Of a stretch of DNA of 64,000 bases, positions 8,812 through 20,006 are shown piece by piece. The translations under genes were made by a program, and so were the position numbers. The notes beneath the pieces were generated by a model that worked only from the letters and a program-made list of their open reading frames with translations, did no database searches and was not told where the DNA came from. The stretch lies in contig CAIUQR010000028.1 in NCBI GenBank assembly GCA_903901335.1, forward strand, positions 1 through 64,000. The letters are read 5' to 3'. The first letter of the stretch is position 1, and every line of letters starts with the position of its first letter. Origin of the DNA: an uncultured delta proteobacterium. Lineage in GTDB: Bacteria; Desulfobacterota; Desulfobulbia; Desulfobulbales; Desulfocapsaceae.

Positions 8812-10038
8812 ATGAAATCGACAACTCCCCGCCAAGGTCTGATGGCATTTGTACAGGATGTCATTATCTGGAACACGACAGGAGGTTTCGGCCTGCAGGT
8901 CTACCGCGGACTCCTGGTCCTGGGTATGGCCACCGGCATCTTTGCCTATTCCTTCCAGGCACGTTTCGGGCTCTCCGTCACCGGTATGAACGATATCGTC
9001 AGCTGGGGCTTCTATATCTCTAATTTCACCTTCCTGGTCGGCGTGGCCGCCGCCGCGGTGATGCTGATCCTGCCGGCCTATATTTTTCATGACCCTGATT
9101 TTCACCGGGTAGTCATCATCGGCGAGGGTGTGGCCGTAGGCGCCTTGGTGATGTGCCTGAGCTTTATCATGGTGGATCTGGGTGGTCCGCTGCAGGCCTG
9201 GCATCTCATCCCCGGAATCGGCCAGTTCAACTTTCCTTCTTCAATTCTGGCCTGGGACGTGCTTGTTTTAAACGGTTACCTCCTGTTGAACGGACTGGTG
9301 CCTCTCTATATCCTCTACAACCACTACCAGGGACGTAAGGCGGATGAAAAAAAGTACCGGCCCTTTGTCTTTCTGTCGATCTTCTGGGCCTTTTCGATCC
9401 ATATGGTCACGGCCTTTCTCTATCAGGGACTCCCGGCCCGGCCCTTCTGGAACAACCCGTTGATGGGCCCCCGCTTTCTGGCCTCGGCCTTTGCTGCGGG
9501 ACCGGCACTTATAACGCTGGCGCTAGCGATCATCCACCATATTACCGACTACAAGATTGACCAAAAGATCTTCAAGAAACTCAGGCTGATCATCGTGGTG
9601 TCGGCCATCATCAATCTGATCATGCTCTTTTCGGAAATTTTCAAAGAGTTCTATTTCCCCACCCATCATTCCGTCTCCGCCACCTACCTCTTTTTCGGTT
9701 TGCATGGCCATACCTCGCTTGTCCCCTGGATCTGGACCTCGATATCGGTTAATATCGTATCGACTTTAGTCCTCGCCTTCAACCCCGGCAAGGACAACCC
9801 GAAGGTGCTGCTGCCCGCGTCGGGATTCCTGTTTGTCGCGATCTGGATGGAAAAAGGTATCGGCCTGATCGTCCCCGGACTTATCCCGTCGCCTCTGGGA
9901 GAGGTAGTGGATTATCTGCCTACCTGGGTTGAGCTCTGCGTGACCCTCGGGATCTTCTCGCTGGGCCTGACTGTGGTTACCTGGCTGATCCGTGCCGCCC
10001 TGATCATTGAGGACAGATACGAAAAATTACTTTCTTGA
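8812..10038 (+). CDS. NrfD/PsrC-family polytopic membrane subunit (quinone-interacting)
   Basis: 408 aa multi-TM protein directly after the FeS subunit; NrfD-like composition. Confidence 0.85.
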   Translation: MKSTTPRQGLMAFVQDVIIWNTTGGFGLQVYRGLLVLGMATGIFAYSFQARFGLSVTGMNDIVSWGFYISNFTFLVGVAAAAVMLILPAYIFHDPDFHRVVIIGEGVAVGALVMCLSFIMVDLGGPLQAWHLIPGIGQFNFPSSILAWDVLVLNGYLLLNGLVPLYILYNHYQGRKADEKKYRPFVFLSIFWAFSIHMVTAFLYQGLPARPFWNNPLMGPRFLASAFAAGPALITLALAIIHHITDYKIDQKIFKKLRLIIVVSAIINLIMLFSEIFKEFYFPTHHSVSATYLFFGLHGHTSLVPWIWTSISVNIVSTLVLAFNPGKDNPKVLLPASGFLFVAIWMEKGIGLIVPGLIPSPLGEVVDYLPTWVELCVTLGIFSLGLTVVTWLIRAALIIEDRYEKLLS

Positions 10039-10110
10039 ACCATACTCCTGCCGATTGATGGGTGGTAAGGTGAGAATTTTCAATCGACACTTTTCTGGAG
10101 CTGAAATCCT

Positions 10111-12333
10111 ATGACCCGGGAAGAAGGACATGATGTCGGCACAGATAGCGGGACAATGGAAGATACACACTCCCAGGAACCAACACGATTAATATTGAAC
10201 AATTCCAGAACTGCAGCCATAGTTAACATTTGCATCGCCTTCCTTACCTATCTGGCGATCCCCTCACAAAGATATATCTGGTTGTGGTTGATCATAGGTG
10301 TTGCTGTAATCCGGCTTATTTTCCATTTTTGGTACGAAAAAGGCTCGGACCGATGCTATAATTTGAATTCGCTCTATTTCCTTACCCTGTTTTTGGTGGC
10401 GCTGCAGGGAACAACATGGGGCCTTGCCTCGATCATATTGTATAATTCCGCAACAGATTTCCACCGGTTCTATCTCATCGCCATAATCTGCGGCATGACC
10501 GGAGGTGCGATTCTTACTCATGCACCGTCCCTGCTGGCTTTCGCCTGTTTCACAATTCCCGCCGTCGTTCCATTAGTGTTCACACTCCTGCTGCAACCTG
10601 ACAAATCATTCCGACTCGCCGGATATATGGGGGTGGTCTTCCTGCTTGCTATTCATTTGCTTGCTAAACGGATCAGCGAATCGAATCTGGAAATTTTAAG
10701 GTCTCGCAGATGTCTGGAAATCACTACTGAGGAACTCGCTCGACATAAGGATCATCTGGAAATTTTGATCAAAGAACGGACAAAAGAACTGGCGGAATCC
10801 CGAGAAAACTACAGACAACTTACCGAAGAAATCAACGATGCGATTTTTGTTCTCGACTCCGAGGGACGAATCACCTATTTAAGTCCTGCCATTACTGCCA
10901 TTACCGGTCACCAGCCCGAAGAAACACTGGGCCTTCATTTCCTGGATTTTATTGTTCCCGATGACCAGCAATTGATTCGGGAAAAATTTCAAAAGGTGTT
11001 GCTTGGATTGCACGAACCTTCCGAATTCCGCGTTGTTGATAATACCGGAAAGCCCCACTGGGTCCGAACATCAAGCCGCCCGATTATACGTGATGGCAGG
11101 CCGACAGGATTACGTGGGATACTTACGGACATAGCCAACGAAAGGCGGGAGATGATTGAAAAAGCAAAACTTCTCCAGAGAATCCAAGATAATCAGAAAC
11201 TTGAAGCTATAGGCACTCTGGCAGGCGGCATCGCCCATGACTTCAACAACATTCTCAGTGTGATTGTCGGTTTCTGTGAAATCACGAAAATGAACACCGC
11301 TGAAAACAGGTTCGTATGTGACAATATGGATAAGGTGTTGAAGGCTTCAGAAAGGGCCCGCGGTCTGGTTCGACAGATTCTGACGTTCAGTAAAAACACA
11401 AAACAAGGCAGAGAACTGGTTGAGCCTCATCTCCTGCTCCGCGAAGGAATTGAACTTCTGTCAGGGTCCATCCCAAAAACTATCAAAATTGTAGAAAAGA
11501 TCAGTGAAGATTCCGCTCCAATTTTAGCCGACCCCGCCCAATTCAATCAGATTATTGTCAATCTTTGCACCAACGCCTATTACGCCATGAAAGAAAATGG
11601 AGGTGTACTTGAAATCAGCCTGGACTCAATCATGATCGATGCAAAGACGGTCAATGTATTATCCGACCTGCGGGAAGGCCCCTATGTTCGCCTGCAGGTG
11701 AGAGATACCGGCCATGGCATTCCCGAGGAGTCTCTGCCAAGGATCTTTGAGCCATTCTACACCACCAAGCCTACCGGGGAGGGCACTGGTCTAGGATTGT
11801 CGGTCATTCATGGAGTGATCCGGTCCATGGATGGTGCGATCACAGTTGAAAGCAAAAGAGGTGAGGGAAGCATATTCACCGTATACCTGCCCCGGCAGGA
11901 AGGAGGAAGGATCGCGACGACAGAAGCGTATAACGCGCCACAGGGCAACGGGGAGCATATCCTGGTTGTGGACGATGAAGAGATGATTGCTTATCTGGTA
12001 CAGGAGTTATTGTCGTCTCTAGGCTACGCAGTAACCATGACGACATCAGGAAAGGACGGTTTGGAAAAGTTTCTGGCAAAGCCATCTGCATTTGACGCGG
12101 TGATAACGGATCAAACAATGCCGGATGTAACAGGCACACAATTAGCCTATGAAATAAAACATATCCGACCTGACCTTCCGGTTATTATCTGCACAGGTTA
12201 CAGTGATATACTCGACGAGGAGAAGGCGGCCCAGCTCAATATAGCAGCATTTCTGAACAAACCTATCCGGAGAGACATTCTTGCCAAGACACTCCGCGGA
12301 GTTTTAGATAAAAAAGTTGGTAACTTCAGTTGA
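10111..12333 (+). CDS. Membrane-bound PAS hybrid histidine kinase with C-terminal receiver
   Basis: N-terminal TM segments, PAS, GGIAHDFNNILSVI H-box, GTGLGLSVIHG, REC ILVVDDEEM. Confidence 0.85.
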   Translation: MTREEGHDVGTDSGTMEDTHSQEPTRLILNNSRTAAIVNICIAFLTYLAIPSQRYIWLWLIIGVAVIRLIFHFWYEKGSDRCYNLNSLYFLTLFLVALQGTTWGLASIILYNSATDFHRFYLIAIICGMTGGAILTHAPSLLAFACFTIPAVVPLVFTLLLQPDKSFRLAGYMGVVFLLAIHLLAKRISESNLEILRSRRCLEITTEELARHKDHLEILIKERTKELAESRENYRQLTEEINDAIFVLDSEGRITYLSPAITAITGHQPEETLGLHFLDFIVPDDQQLIREKFQKVLLGLHEPSEFRVVDNTGKPHWVRTSSRPIIRDGRPTGLRGILTDIANERREMIEKAKLLQRIQDNQKLEAIGTLAGGIAHDFNNILSVIVGFCEITKMNTAENRFVCDNMDKVLKASERARGLVRQILTFSKNTKQGRELVEPHLLLREGIELLSGSIPKTIKIVEKISEDSAPILADPAQFNQIIVNLCTNAYYAMKENGGVLEISLDSIMIDAKTVNVLSDLREGPYVRLQVRDTGHGIPEESLPRIFEPFYTTKPTGEGTGLGLSVIHGVIRSMDGAITVESKRGEGSIFTVYLPRQEGGRIATTEAYNAPQGNGEHILVVDDEEMIAYLVQELLSSLGYAVTMTTSGKDGLEKFLAKPSAFDAVITDQTMPDVTGTQLAYEIKHIRPDLPVIICTGYSDILDEEKAAQLNIAAFLNKPIRRDILAKTLRGVLDKKVGNFS

Positions 12334-12446
12334 TACATGAAACAGCATTTGACAATCATCCTGACGCAACGCTAAGATCCAGGTTGTGTTGATTTCCGTT
12401 CATGTTTTGCAGTCTTGGCCCGCGACATCCATGTGTTGCATAAAAT

Positions 12447-14474
12447 ATGACTGCCCCTAACGACGATAACAAAAAGAAGATGACTGAAGATCATACGTCT
12501 CTTGAACAACTCCCCCTTGTCAGCGAAAAAGCGTTCAAATATCGGCTTCTTTTTGAACTGTCGAAGGACGCAATCGCGATTGCCGCTGCCGATGGACGGT
12601 TCATTGATGTAAACCCGGCCTTTTTGCATCTGATGGGTGGCACCAGAGAACAAGTGATGTCCATGAACGCGAAAGAATTCTGGGTAGACGCCGAGGACAG
12701 GAAGGCCTGGGGCAGACTTTTGGAAAAAGAAGGATCGCTTATCGATTATAAAAGCAAACAGAAGACGCTGGACGGCACCATCCTCGACATGACCCTGACA
12801 ACCACGGCCACCCAAACCGAGGATCACTCCATGGTCTATCTGACCATCATCCGAAATATCACCGACAAGATAGAGGCCGAAAGACAGCTGATCGAGGCCA
12901 AGACCGCTGCCGAACAGGCCAACCGTGCCAAAAGCGAGTTCCTGGCAAATATGAGCCATGAGATCCGGACGCCGATGAACGGCATAATCGGCATGACCGC
13001 CATTCTCCTTGAAACCAGCCTTGAAGATCAACAGCGGAAATATCTCAATCTGGTCAGCGTTTCAGCCGACCGGTTGCTCGGTATCATCAATGATATCCTT
13101 GATTTTTCAAAGATAGAGGCTGGCCGGCTCAGTCTCGAAGAAATCCCGTTTTCACTGACCGACAAGCTCGATGAACTCTCCGCCCTGATGACGGTCAAGG
13201 CCAGGGAAAACAATGTTATCGTGACCACCCGTCTGTCTCCCGAGGTCCCGGAAACTCTGATCGGTGATCCAACCCGATTAATGCAGATCATGATCAATCT
13301 GGTGAACAATGCCCTGAAGTTCACAAAAAACGGCCGGGTGACCATTGTCATTTCCCTTGCCGACAAGCATGAACGGGACCATGTCCTGATTCACTTTGCT
13401 ATCAAGGATACCGGTGTCGGTGTACCTCCTGCCAAACAGAAGGCTATCTTCGCTGCCTTTGCCCAGGCCGACTCTTCAACTACCCGTCAGTACGGGGGCA
13501 CTGGTCTCGGCCTGTCCATCTCGTCGCAACTCTGCACACTGATGGGCGGTGAAATCGGCATGGAAAGCGAAGAAGGCAAAGGCTCCACCTTCTGGTTTAC
13601 CGCCCGGTTCGGTCTGCCGGAGCCCACGTATGTAAAAAACAACACCGAACACGGTATCACCTGTAGTTGTGAACTCACCCGCGCAGAGATCTTCAATGGA
13701 AGGAACATCCTGCTGGCGGAAGATGATTATATCAATACAACACTGGCCATCACCCTCCTGACCCAGGCCGGATTACAGGTAACCACTGTCGAGAACGGTC
13801 TGGATGTCCTGAGCGAATACGCCACCAAAAGATACGATCTGATCCTGATGGACATGCAGATGCCGGAAATGGATGGCTATGAGGCCGCCATCGCGATACG
13901 GGAACAGGAAAAAAACACCACCTCCCATATCCCGATCGTCGCCATGACCGCCCATGCAATCAAAGGAGACAGGGAAAAATGTCTGGAAGCAGGTATGGAC
14001 GACTACCTGGCCAAACCGATAAATGCAGCTGAACTTTATGCCGTTATCGAGCGGCAGTTGCTCTTTACTGTTCTGATCGCTGACGCGGAGCCATACAGCA
14101 GGAAAAGCGCCGGCCGCATCTTTTCGGAAATCGGCTGGCAGGTTACGTTGGCGAAAAACTGGAATCAGGTCCTCTGTGAATGCAAAAACTCTCTGTTTGA
14201 TGTCGTCTTCCTGGACCCGGAAATGCCGGAGATGGACATCTTGAAGGCCGTCATGCTCATCCGGGAAAGGGGACAGAAAAGGGGGAAACACACTTCAATC
14301 GTTGCCGTTTCGGAATCGACCGCGACAGAGTCACAGCAGAAGTGGCCGGCAGCCGGGATAGACAGCTTTCTGCAGAGGCCTTTGACCAGAGAAACCATCA
14401 TCACCTCAATCGACGGACTGACTCTCCGGAAATCAGGCCGGAGTGCATCCGGATCGGTTCAAGTGAAGAGATAG
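12447..14474 (+). CDS. PAS hybrid histidine kinase with two C-terminal receiver domains
   Basis: [40 protein letters not shown]...[14 protein letters not shown], second [15 protein letters not shown]. Confidence 0.88.
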   Translation: MTAPNDDNKKKMTEDHTSLEQLPLVSEKAFKYRLLFELSKDAIAIAAADGRFIDVNPAFLHLMGGTREQVMSMNAKEFWVDAEDRKAWGRLLEKEGSLIDYKSKQKTLDGTILDMTLTTTATQTEDHSMVYLTIIRNITDKIEAERQLIEAKTAAEQANRAKSEFLANMSHEIRTPMNGIIGMTAILLETSLEDQQRKYLNLVSVSADRLLGIINDILDFSKIEAGRLSLEEIPFSLTDKLDELSALMTVKARENNVIVTTRLSPEVPETLIGDPTRLMQIMINLVNNALKFTKNGRVTIVISLADKHERDHVLIHFAIKDTGVGVPPAKQKAIFAAFAQADSSTTRQYGGTGLGLSISSQLCTLMGGEIGMESEEGKGSTFWFTARFGLPEPTYVKNNTEHGITCSCELTRAEIFNGRNILLAEDDYINTTLAITLLTQAGLQVTTVENGLDVLSEYATKRYDLILMDMQMPEMDGYEAAIAIREQEKNTTSHIPIVAMTAHAIKGDREKCLEAGMDDYLAKPINAAELYAVIERQLLFTVLIADAEPYSRKSAGRIFSEIGWQVTLAKNWNQVLCECKNSLFDVVFLDPEMPEMDILKAVMLIRERGQKRGKHTSIVAVSESTATESQQKWPAAGIDSFLQRPLTRETIITSIDGLTLRKSGRSASGSVQVKR

Positions 14475-14575
14475 CTTGCACCTGTCAGGGAAAAGGCAAA
14501 GGCACATTTGACGATCCGGTCTGAAATCCCCACTTTTCTGTTTCAAAATCCAGCTTCGGTTGCTATAGTGCCGAC

Positions 14576-16234
14576 ATGAAAACACCAAACAATACCAAAC
14601 GGACCAAATTTATTTTTGTGACCGGCGGCGTCCTTTCTTCTCTTGGCAAGGGACTCGCTTCGGCAGCCATCGGCGCCCTTCTCGAAAGCCGGGGACTCAC
14701 GGTGACCTTTCAAAAACTTGACCCGTATATCAACGTCGATCCGGGCACGATGAACCCCTTCCAGCATGGCGAAGTCTATGTCACCGACGACGGGGCGGAA
14801 ACCGACCTGGATATGGGCCATTACGAGCGGTACACCAACGCGGTGATGTCCCAGAAGAACAACTACACCTCCGGCCGGATCTATTACTCCGTCATAACTA
14901 AGGAACGACGCGGCGAATATCTTGGCGGCACCGTCCAGGTCATCCCCCATATCACCGATGAGATCAAAGCGGCGATCCTCCAGCTGGACGGCAGCGCCGA
15001 TGTGGCCATCATCGAAATCGGCGGAACGGTCGGCGACATCGAGGGCTTACCGTTTATCGAGGCCATACGACAGCTACGGGGCGATCTGGGACGGGAATAT
15101 ACCCTCTTTATCCATCTGACTTTAGTCCCGTACATCAAAGCGGCAGGCGAGGTAAAGACCAAACCGACCCAGCATTCGGTCCGGGAACTGCGCGCCGACG
15201 GTATACAGCCGGACATCCTGGTCTGCAGGACGGAGGTGCCGATCGAAGACAGCCTGAAGGCCAAGATCGCCCTGTTCTGCAATGTACCCAAAGACGCGGT
15301 TATCACCGCCATCGATGTCGAGAGCATTTACGAGGTCCCCTTGCATCTCCATGAGGAAGGCCTTGATACAAAGCTCCTGGAACTCTTGAACGTCTGGACC
15401 GGCAAACCGAATATCAAACCATGGGTGGATCTGGTCAGGACCATCAAAAACCCGAAGCATGACGTCACCATAGCGATCACCGGCAAATACATCGACCTGA
15501 CCGAATCCTATAAGAGTCTGCACGAGGCTTTAATCCATGGCGGGATAGCGACCGAGACGAAAGTCAATCTCCGCTATATCAGCGCCGAAGACCTGGAGAC
15601 AAACGATCCGGCCGGGCTGCTGGCTGGTTGTCACGGCATCCTGGTGCCGGGCGGTTTCGGCAGCCGTGGCGCCGAAGGAAAGATCAATGCGATCACCTCC
15701 GCCCGCGAAAATAAAATCCCCTACTTCGGGATCTGCTTTGGGATGCAGCTTGCCGTCATCGAATTCGCACGCAATATCGCCGGAATAGCCAAGGCGAATT
15801 CCACCGAGCTGAATGTAACCACACCCGATCCCGTCATCTACCTGATGAAGGAATGGTTCGACTACCGGGCCAATAAGATCCAGGTCCGGGACGAGACCTC
15901 CGAAATGGGCGGGACGTTGCGACTGGGCGCCTACCCGTGCATCCTGAAAGAAGGGACAAACGCGGCTGCGGCCTACAAAATGGCCGAAATTTCCGAAAGA
16001 CACCGGCACCGGTATGAATTCAACAACGACTACCGGGTAAAACTTGAAGAGCAAGGACTTATTGTCTCCGGAACCTCGCCGGACAACAACCTGGTAGAGA
16101 TCATAGAGCTGGCCGATCATCCGTGGTTCCTTGGCTGCCAGTTCCATCCGGAATTCAAATCCAAACCGATGAAACCGCACCCGCTCTTCCGGGCCTTCAT
16201 CAGCGCCGCCCTGAAGAACAAGCAGGGAGGATGA
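14576..16234 (+). CDS. pyrG: CTP synthase
   Basis: [31 protein letters not shown]; glutaminase [17 protein letters not shown]. Confidence 0.97.
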   Translation: MKTPNNTKRTKFIFVTGGVLSSLGKGLASAAIGALLESRGLTVTFQKLDPYINVDPGTMNPFQHGEVYVTDDGAETDLDMGHYERYTNAVMSQKNNYTSGRIYYSVITKERRGEYLGGTVQVIPHITDEIKAAILQLDGSADVAIIEIGGTVGDIEGLPFIEAIRQLRGDLGREYTLFIHLTLVPYIKAAGEVKTKPTQHSVRELRADGIQPDILVCRTEVPIEDSLKAKIALFCNVPKDAVITAIDVESIYEVPLHLHEEGLDTKLLELLNVWTGKPNIKPWVDLVRTIKNPKHDVTIAITGKYIDLTESYKSLHEALIHGGIATETKVNLRYISAEDLETNDPAGLLAGCHGILVPGGFGSRGAEGKINAITSARENKIPYFGICFGMQLAVIEFARNIAGIAKANSTELNVTTPDPVIYLMKEWFDYRANKIQVRDETSEMGGTLRLGAYPCILKEGTNAAAAYKMAEISERHRHRYEFNNDYRVKLEEQGLIVSGTSPDNNLVEIIELADHPWFLGCQFHPEFKSKPMKPHPLFRAFISAALKNKQGG

Positions 16235-17070
16235 TGGTCACCCCGGTTGTTATTCAACATCCGGCCGGGAAACCGATCCTGGTCGGCAGCGGCCAACCGC
16301 TCCTGCTGATCGGCGGTCCCTGTGTCCTGGAGTCGGAGGACTTGGCCCGCCTGGTTGCAGGAAAAATGCAGGATATCTGCCGCCGCCTTGGTCTTTCCTA
16401 TGTCTTCAAGGCCTCCTTTGACAAGGCCAACCGCACCTCGCTTGATTCCTACCGGGGTCCTGGGCTTGAAGAAGGCCTGCGCATCCTGCAGAAGATCAGG
16501 ACCGAACTGCAGGTGCCGGTGATATCGGACATCCATGACCAGTACCAGGTGCAGGCCGCAGCCGAGGTCCTGGATATCCTCCAGATTCCTGCCTTTCTCT
16601 GCCGTCAGACCGACCTGCTGGTCGCCGCAGCCGGGACCGGAAAGCCAATCAATCTGAAAAAAGGGCAGTTCGTCTCGCCCTGGGATATGCAGAACGCGGT
16701 GGGCAAGATCAGGGCTAGCAGAAAGAGCCAGGTCATGCTGGTTGAACGGGGGAGCAGCTTCGGCTATAACAATCTGGTAGTCGACATGCGTTCTCTGCCG
16801 GTGATGCGTTCTTTCGACTGCCCGGTGATCTTTGACGCCACCCATTCCGTCCAACTGCCGGGTGGATTAGGGGGGGCATCAGGGGGCCAGCGCGAGTTTA
16901 TTGCCCCTCTGACCAGGGCAGCGGTTGCCGCAGGCATAGACGGCCTGTTTATGGAAATCCACCCCGACCCCGACCGCGCCCTCTGTGATGGACCGAATTC
17001 GATGCCGCTCGATCAGATGGAGGATTTCCTGACCAGGATCGTCCGGATCAGAGCTGCTGTTGAAGATTAA
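16231..17070 (+). CDS. kdsA: 3-deoxy-8-phosphooctulonate synthase
   Basis: [14 protein letters not shown]...[12 protein letters not shown]...[15 protein letters not shown] overlap with pyrG. Confidence 0.95.
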   Translation: MMVTPVVIQHPAGKPILVGSGQPLLLIGGPCVLESEDLARLVAGKMQDICRRLGLSYVFKASFDKANRTSLDSYRGPGLEEGLRILQKIRTELQVPVISDIHDQYQVQAAAEVLDILQIPAFLCRQTDLLVAAAGTGKPINLKKGQFVSPWDMQNAVGKIRASRKSQVMLVERGSSFGYNNLVVDMRSLPVMRSFDCPVIFDATHSVQLPGGLGGASGGQREFIAPLTRAAVAAGIDGLFMEIHPDPDRALCDGPNSMPLDQMEDFLTRIVRIRAAVED

Positions 17071-17097
17071 TCCCTTTTTGACCATTTAATTTCCCCC

Positions 17098-17742
17098 ATG
17101 ACCGACCCGTGCCCGCCATCCTCCCCCGGTGCCTACCCATCCGACTGTGACATAACGGAGGGGTATCGAACCATGGCCAGAAACCGCATCCCGGGGGTAG
17201 CGCAGGATAAAGTGCGGCTGGCGGCCGTTGCCAGGGCGGCACCCATCCGGCTTCTGCTTCTTGATGTTGACGGTGTTCTGACCGACGGCTCGATCCTTTT
17301 AGCCCATGACGGCACGGAGAGTAAGTCATTCAATACCCAGGACGGTTTCGGCCTGCGGCTGCTCCTGGAGGCGGGTATCGAAACCGGAGTGATCACCGCC
17401 CGCACCTCTGCGGCCGTCACCAGACGAGCGCAGGATCTGAAGATGCGCTATGTCTTCCAGGGAGCATCGAACAAGCTGACGGCCTATAAAGAGATCGTCC
17501 GCCAGTCCGGCCTGAAACCTTTCGAGATCGCCTATATGGGTGACGACTGGCTCGACCTGGTCCTTCTCAGCAGGGTTGGATTTGCGGCCGTTCCGGCAAA
17601 TGGTGTGGCAGAGGCGCGGCAGGTGGCCCATTATGTCTCCAGGAAAGCGGGCGGCCATGGCGCCGTCCGGGAGGTCTGCGATCTCCTGCTGGAGGCGAAA
17701 GGCGTCATCCAACAACTCCTGCAAGGCTATACGAGCCGATGA
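17098..17742 (+). CDS. kdsC: KdsC-type 3-deoxy-D-manno-octulosonate 8-phosphate phosphatase (HAD)
   Basis: LLLLDVDGVLTDGSI...YMGDDWLDLVLLSRVGFAAVPANG. Confidence 0.92.
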   Translation: MTDPCPPSSPGAYPSDCDITEGYRTMARNRIPGVAQDKVRLAAVARAAPIRLLLLDVDGVLTDGSILLAHDGTESKSFNTQDGFGLRLLLEAGIETGVITARTSAAVTRRAQDLKMRYVFQGASNKLTAYKEIVRQSGLKPFEIAYMGDDWLDLVLLSRVGFAAVPANGVAEARQVAHYVSRKAGGHGAVREVCDLLLEAKGVIQQLLQGYTSR

Positions 17743-18317
17743 TCAACCGAAGAAACAGCATCTGGCTGATACCTTTAATTTTTTTCCTGACCTTCCCTCT
17801 CTGGAGGATACCGGTGGCCTCTTTCCTCGCCCCGCGCGGAGGGTATGACCCGGAATTTGCGAACCGGCAGACCGATGAACATCATTTTGTGATCGAGAAC
17901 GCCGACATCATTCAGAGCGAGATGGGACAAAAGACCGCAGATATTAAAGCTGAAAAGGTCCTGACCGGAAAACTCCCCAACGATCTCTTTCTGGAAATCG
18001 TCGATGCCGATATCTATGGTAAAAATGGGGAGAGGACCAACATCACCGCCAGGAATGGTCTGTATAATACCGTTTCCAGGCAGCTGACCCTGACCGAAAA
18101 GGTTGTCGTCGTACGGGAATCGGATAATTACAGGCTGTACACCGAACTCCTCAACTATTACGACGATACCAAAAAGGTCATTTGTCCTGGGAAAACCAAG
18201 GTGATAGGAGATGGAATTAAAATCACCGGCGGCAGCATGACCTATTATATGACAAGCCGGACGTACAACGTCGGTGGACGTGTCCATACCACCATCCGGG
18301 GTTTCGGAAAGCCTTGA
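17739..18317 (+). CDS. lptC: LPS export ABC transporter periplasmic protein LptC
   Basis: N-terminal TM, YDPEFANRQTDEHHFVIENADI...IKAEKVL...ADIYGKNGERTNITARNGLYNT; follows kdsC. Confidence 0.8.
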   Translation: MINRRNSIWLIPLIFFLTFPLWRIPVASFLAPRGGYDPEFANRQTDEHHFVIENADIIQSEMGQKTADIKAEKVLTGKLPNDLFLEIVDADIYGKNGERTNITARNGLYNTVSRQLTLTEKVVVVRESDNYRLYTELLNYYDDTKKVICPGKTKVIGDGIKITGGSMTYYMTSRTYNVGGRVHTTIRGFGKP

Positions 18318-19043
18318 CTACTCCCCTGCCTCCTCGCCGGTCCCCTCGCACCCGATGACCTGAAAAACCCCCTGCTCCACCCTCCAGCGGACATTGACAT
18401 CCCAGAACAGCATGCCATATTCGCCCATCCTGGGGCGATGACTGGCCGGACGGGGATCTAGAGAGAGCGTTTCAAAGATGAGTTCCCGCAGCTTCCGCCC
18501 GGTTTTCCGTTCATAGCAGTCGCAGAAATCCATCACCCCCTTACTGAATACCACCTCCACCGCAGGTCCCTCAAAGGGTTTGGTATAACCGTCACCCGCA
18601 TCATCAAGCCTGTCACTGTACGGAATATACGGTTTGATGTCGAGGACCGGGGTCCGGTCGAGAAGATCGATCTCCGCCAGATCAAGAAAGACCTGCCTTC
18701 CTTCCCTGGCAATCCTGACAAGCCGGACAGCGGACAAACCAAGATGATTAGGACGATGCGGGCTGCGGCTGGCGAAAACCCCAACCTTTTCCCGGCCGCC
18801 AAGGCTGGGTGGCCGGATTGTCCTCTTCCATCCTTCATCAACTGTCCCATGGAAGAGGAACTGCAGCCAGATATGGGAGAATCGCTCCAGTCCCTTGAAC
18901 ATCTCCAGATGATTGAAGGGTTCCAGCATCTCCAGTCTGGCGGTGGCCGATTTGACGAGACCCGGTTGCCGGGGAATGCCGAACTTTTCGGGGTAGCAGG
19001 AATGGATGATGCCTATCGGCCGGACGACGAAATCAGATGGCAT
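18318..19043 (-). CDS. trmO: TsaA/TrmO-like tRNA (N6-threonylcarbamoyladenosine) methyltransferase
   Basis: VRPIGIIHSCYPEKFGIPRQPGL...FSHIWLQFLFH...GVFASRSPHRPNHLGLSAV...LDIKPYIPYSD. Confidence 0.9.
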   Translation of the reverse strand: MPSDFVVRPIGIIHSCYPEKFGIPRQPGLVKSATARLEMLEPFNHLEMFKGLERFSHIWLQFLFHGTVDEGWKRTIRPPSLGGREKVGVFASRSPHRPNHLGLSAVRLVRIAREGRQVFLDLAEIDLLDRTPVLDIKPYIPYSDRLDDAGDGYTKPFEGPAVEVVFSKGVMDFCDCYERKTGRKLRELIFETLSLDPRPASHRPRMGEYGMLFWDVNVRWRVEQGVFQVIGCEGTGEEAGE

Positions 19044-19122
19044 GAGCGACTCTCATTCCCGGAATGATGCCCTTTAAAAAATGCAACAGCAAGATATATT
19101 TCATGAATTCTTAAGGTGATGA

Positions 19123-19638
19123 TCAATCTGCTCTCATCTTGCTCTTCCGTTCAAAGGCGTGATACTTTCTTAAACGGACGGCCAGGACGCGAAATCTGGT
19201 GGAGCAGGTCTTGTATGTCCAAAATTGATTGCCGGGAAGAAAATTAAAACCCCAGGCCGACGATTCGTCCTCGGTTTCACAGCTCCAGACATCGGTCGCA
19301 CTGATATCAAAGAGGGGAGAGAGATTATCCCCGGCCTTGTTTTTCTTAAACAGGCCCTTAAGTTCACCAAGCATAGGCAACCGCCAGCCCCCGCCACCGG
19401 TCGACAGGTTGCTCACCCAGCGGCAGCCTTCTTCCCAGTTTATATCCCTGTCCGGACCCGGCAACCACTCAAGCCCGCTGTAACAATCACAGATCACCCG
19501 ATTCTCATAGGCTACATACCGGCCGTCACGGGCAATTATTTCAGGGCGATACAAGAATCGGATATCGGCAATCTTCTCGACGACCTGCTTTTTGTCGAGA
19601 CCCCATTGTCTGATCGGGCGTTGTACGACATTCTGCAT
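19123..19638 (-). CDS. DUF1566/Lcl-type domain protein
   Basis: VICDCYSGLEWLPGPDRDINWEEGCRWVSNLSTGGGGWRLPMLGELKGLF...DVWSCETEDESSAWGFNFLPG. Confidence 0.7.
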   Translation of the reverse strand: MQNVVQRPIRQWGLDKKQVVEKIADIRFLYRPEIIARDGRYVAYENRVICDCYSGLEWLPGPDRDINWEEGCRWVSNLSTGGGGWRLPMLGELKGLFKKNKAGDNLSPLFDISATDVWSCETEDESSAWGFNFLPGNQFWTYKTCSTRFRVLAVRLRKYHAFERKSKMRAD

Positions 19639-20006
19639 ACCAGCCTCATTTATTCATTTCCTGCGAGATATCAGACTGTAACAAGATCATCTTGTCACAC
19701 CTGTCACTGGATTATATGATCGATTACATTCATGAGTAATTGCAGTCAGCCAATCTTCATTCTCTGGTCCCCAGGCCAAACCACTCTGTGGATAGTCTAT
19801 GTTATCGGTTGATATGAAGCATAATTTAACATCTTCAACTTCTTTTTCGTTCCTTTGTCTCCCTTTTTTTCCTCTTACCGGAGAAAAATACAATCACCTC
19901 AACCAGACAGCGGCCTCTCTGAAAATATTTCAATTTCCAGTATTCATATCAGTAATTATTAGGTAAACTCCTGAAGAATCTTTTGATTCCGGAGCGGGAG
20001 GAGAAT

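Noticed and set aside
19687-19893. 68-aa minus-strand ORF in an intergenic gap
   Set aside because: No recognisable domain; coding status unsupported.
19968-19994. RNA-thermometer-like hairpin (CTCC-GAATC-TTTT-GATTC-GGAG) before the GAF kinase start
   Set aside because: Short interrupted stem, and the strongest Shine-Dalgarno (GGGAGGAG) lies just outside it; likely chance.
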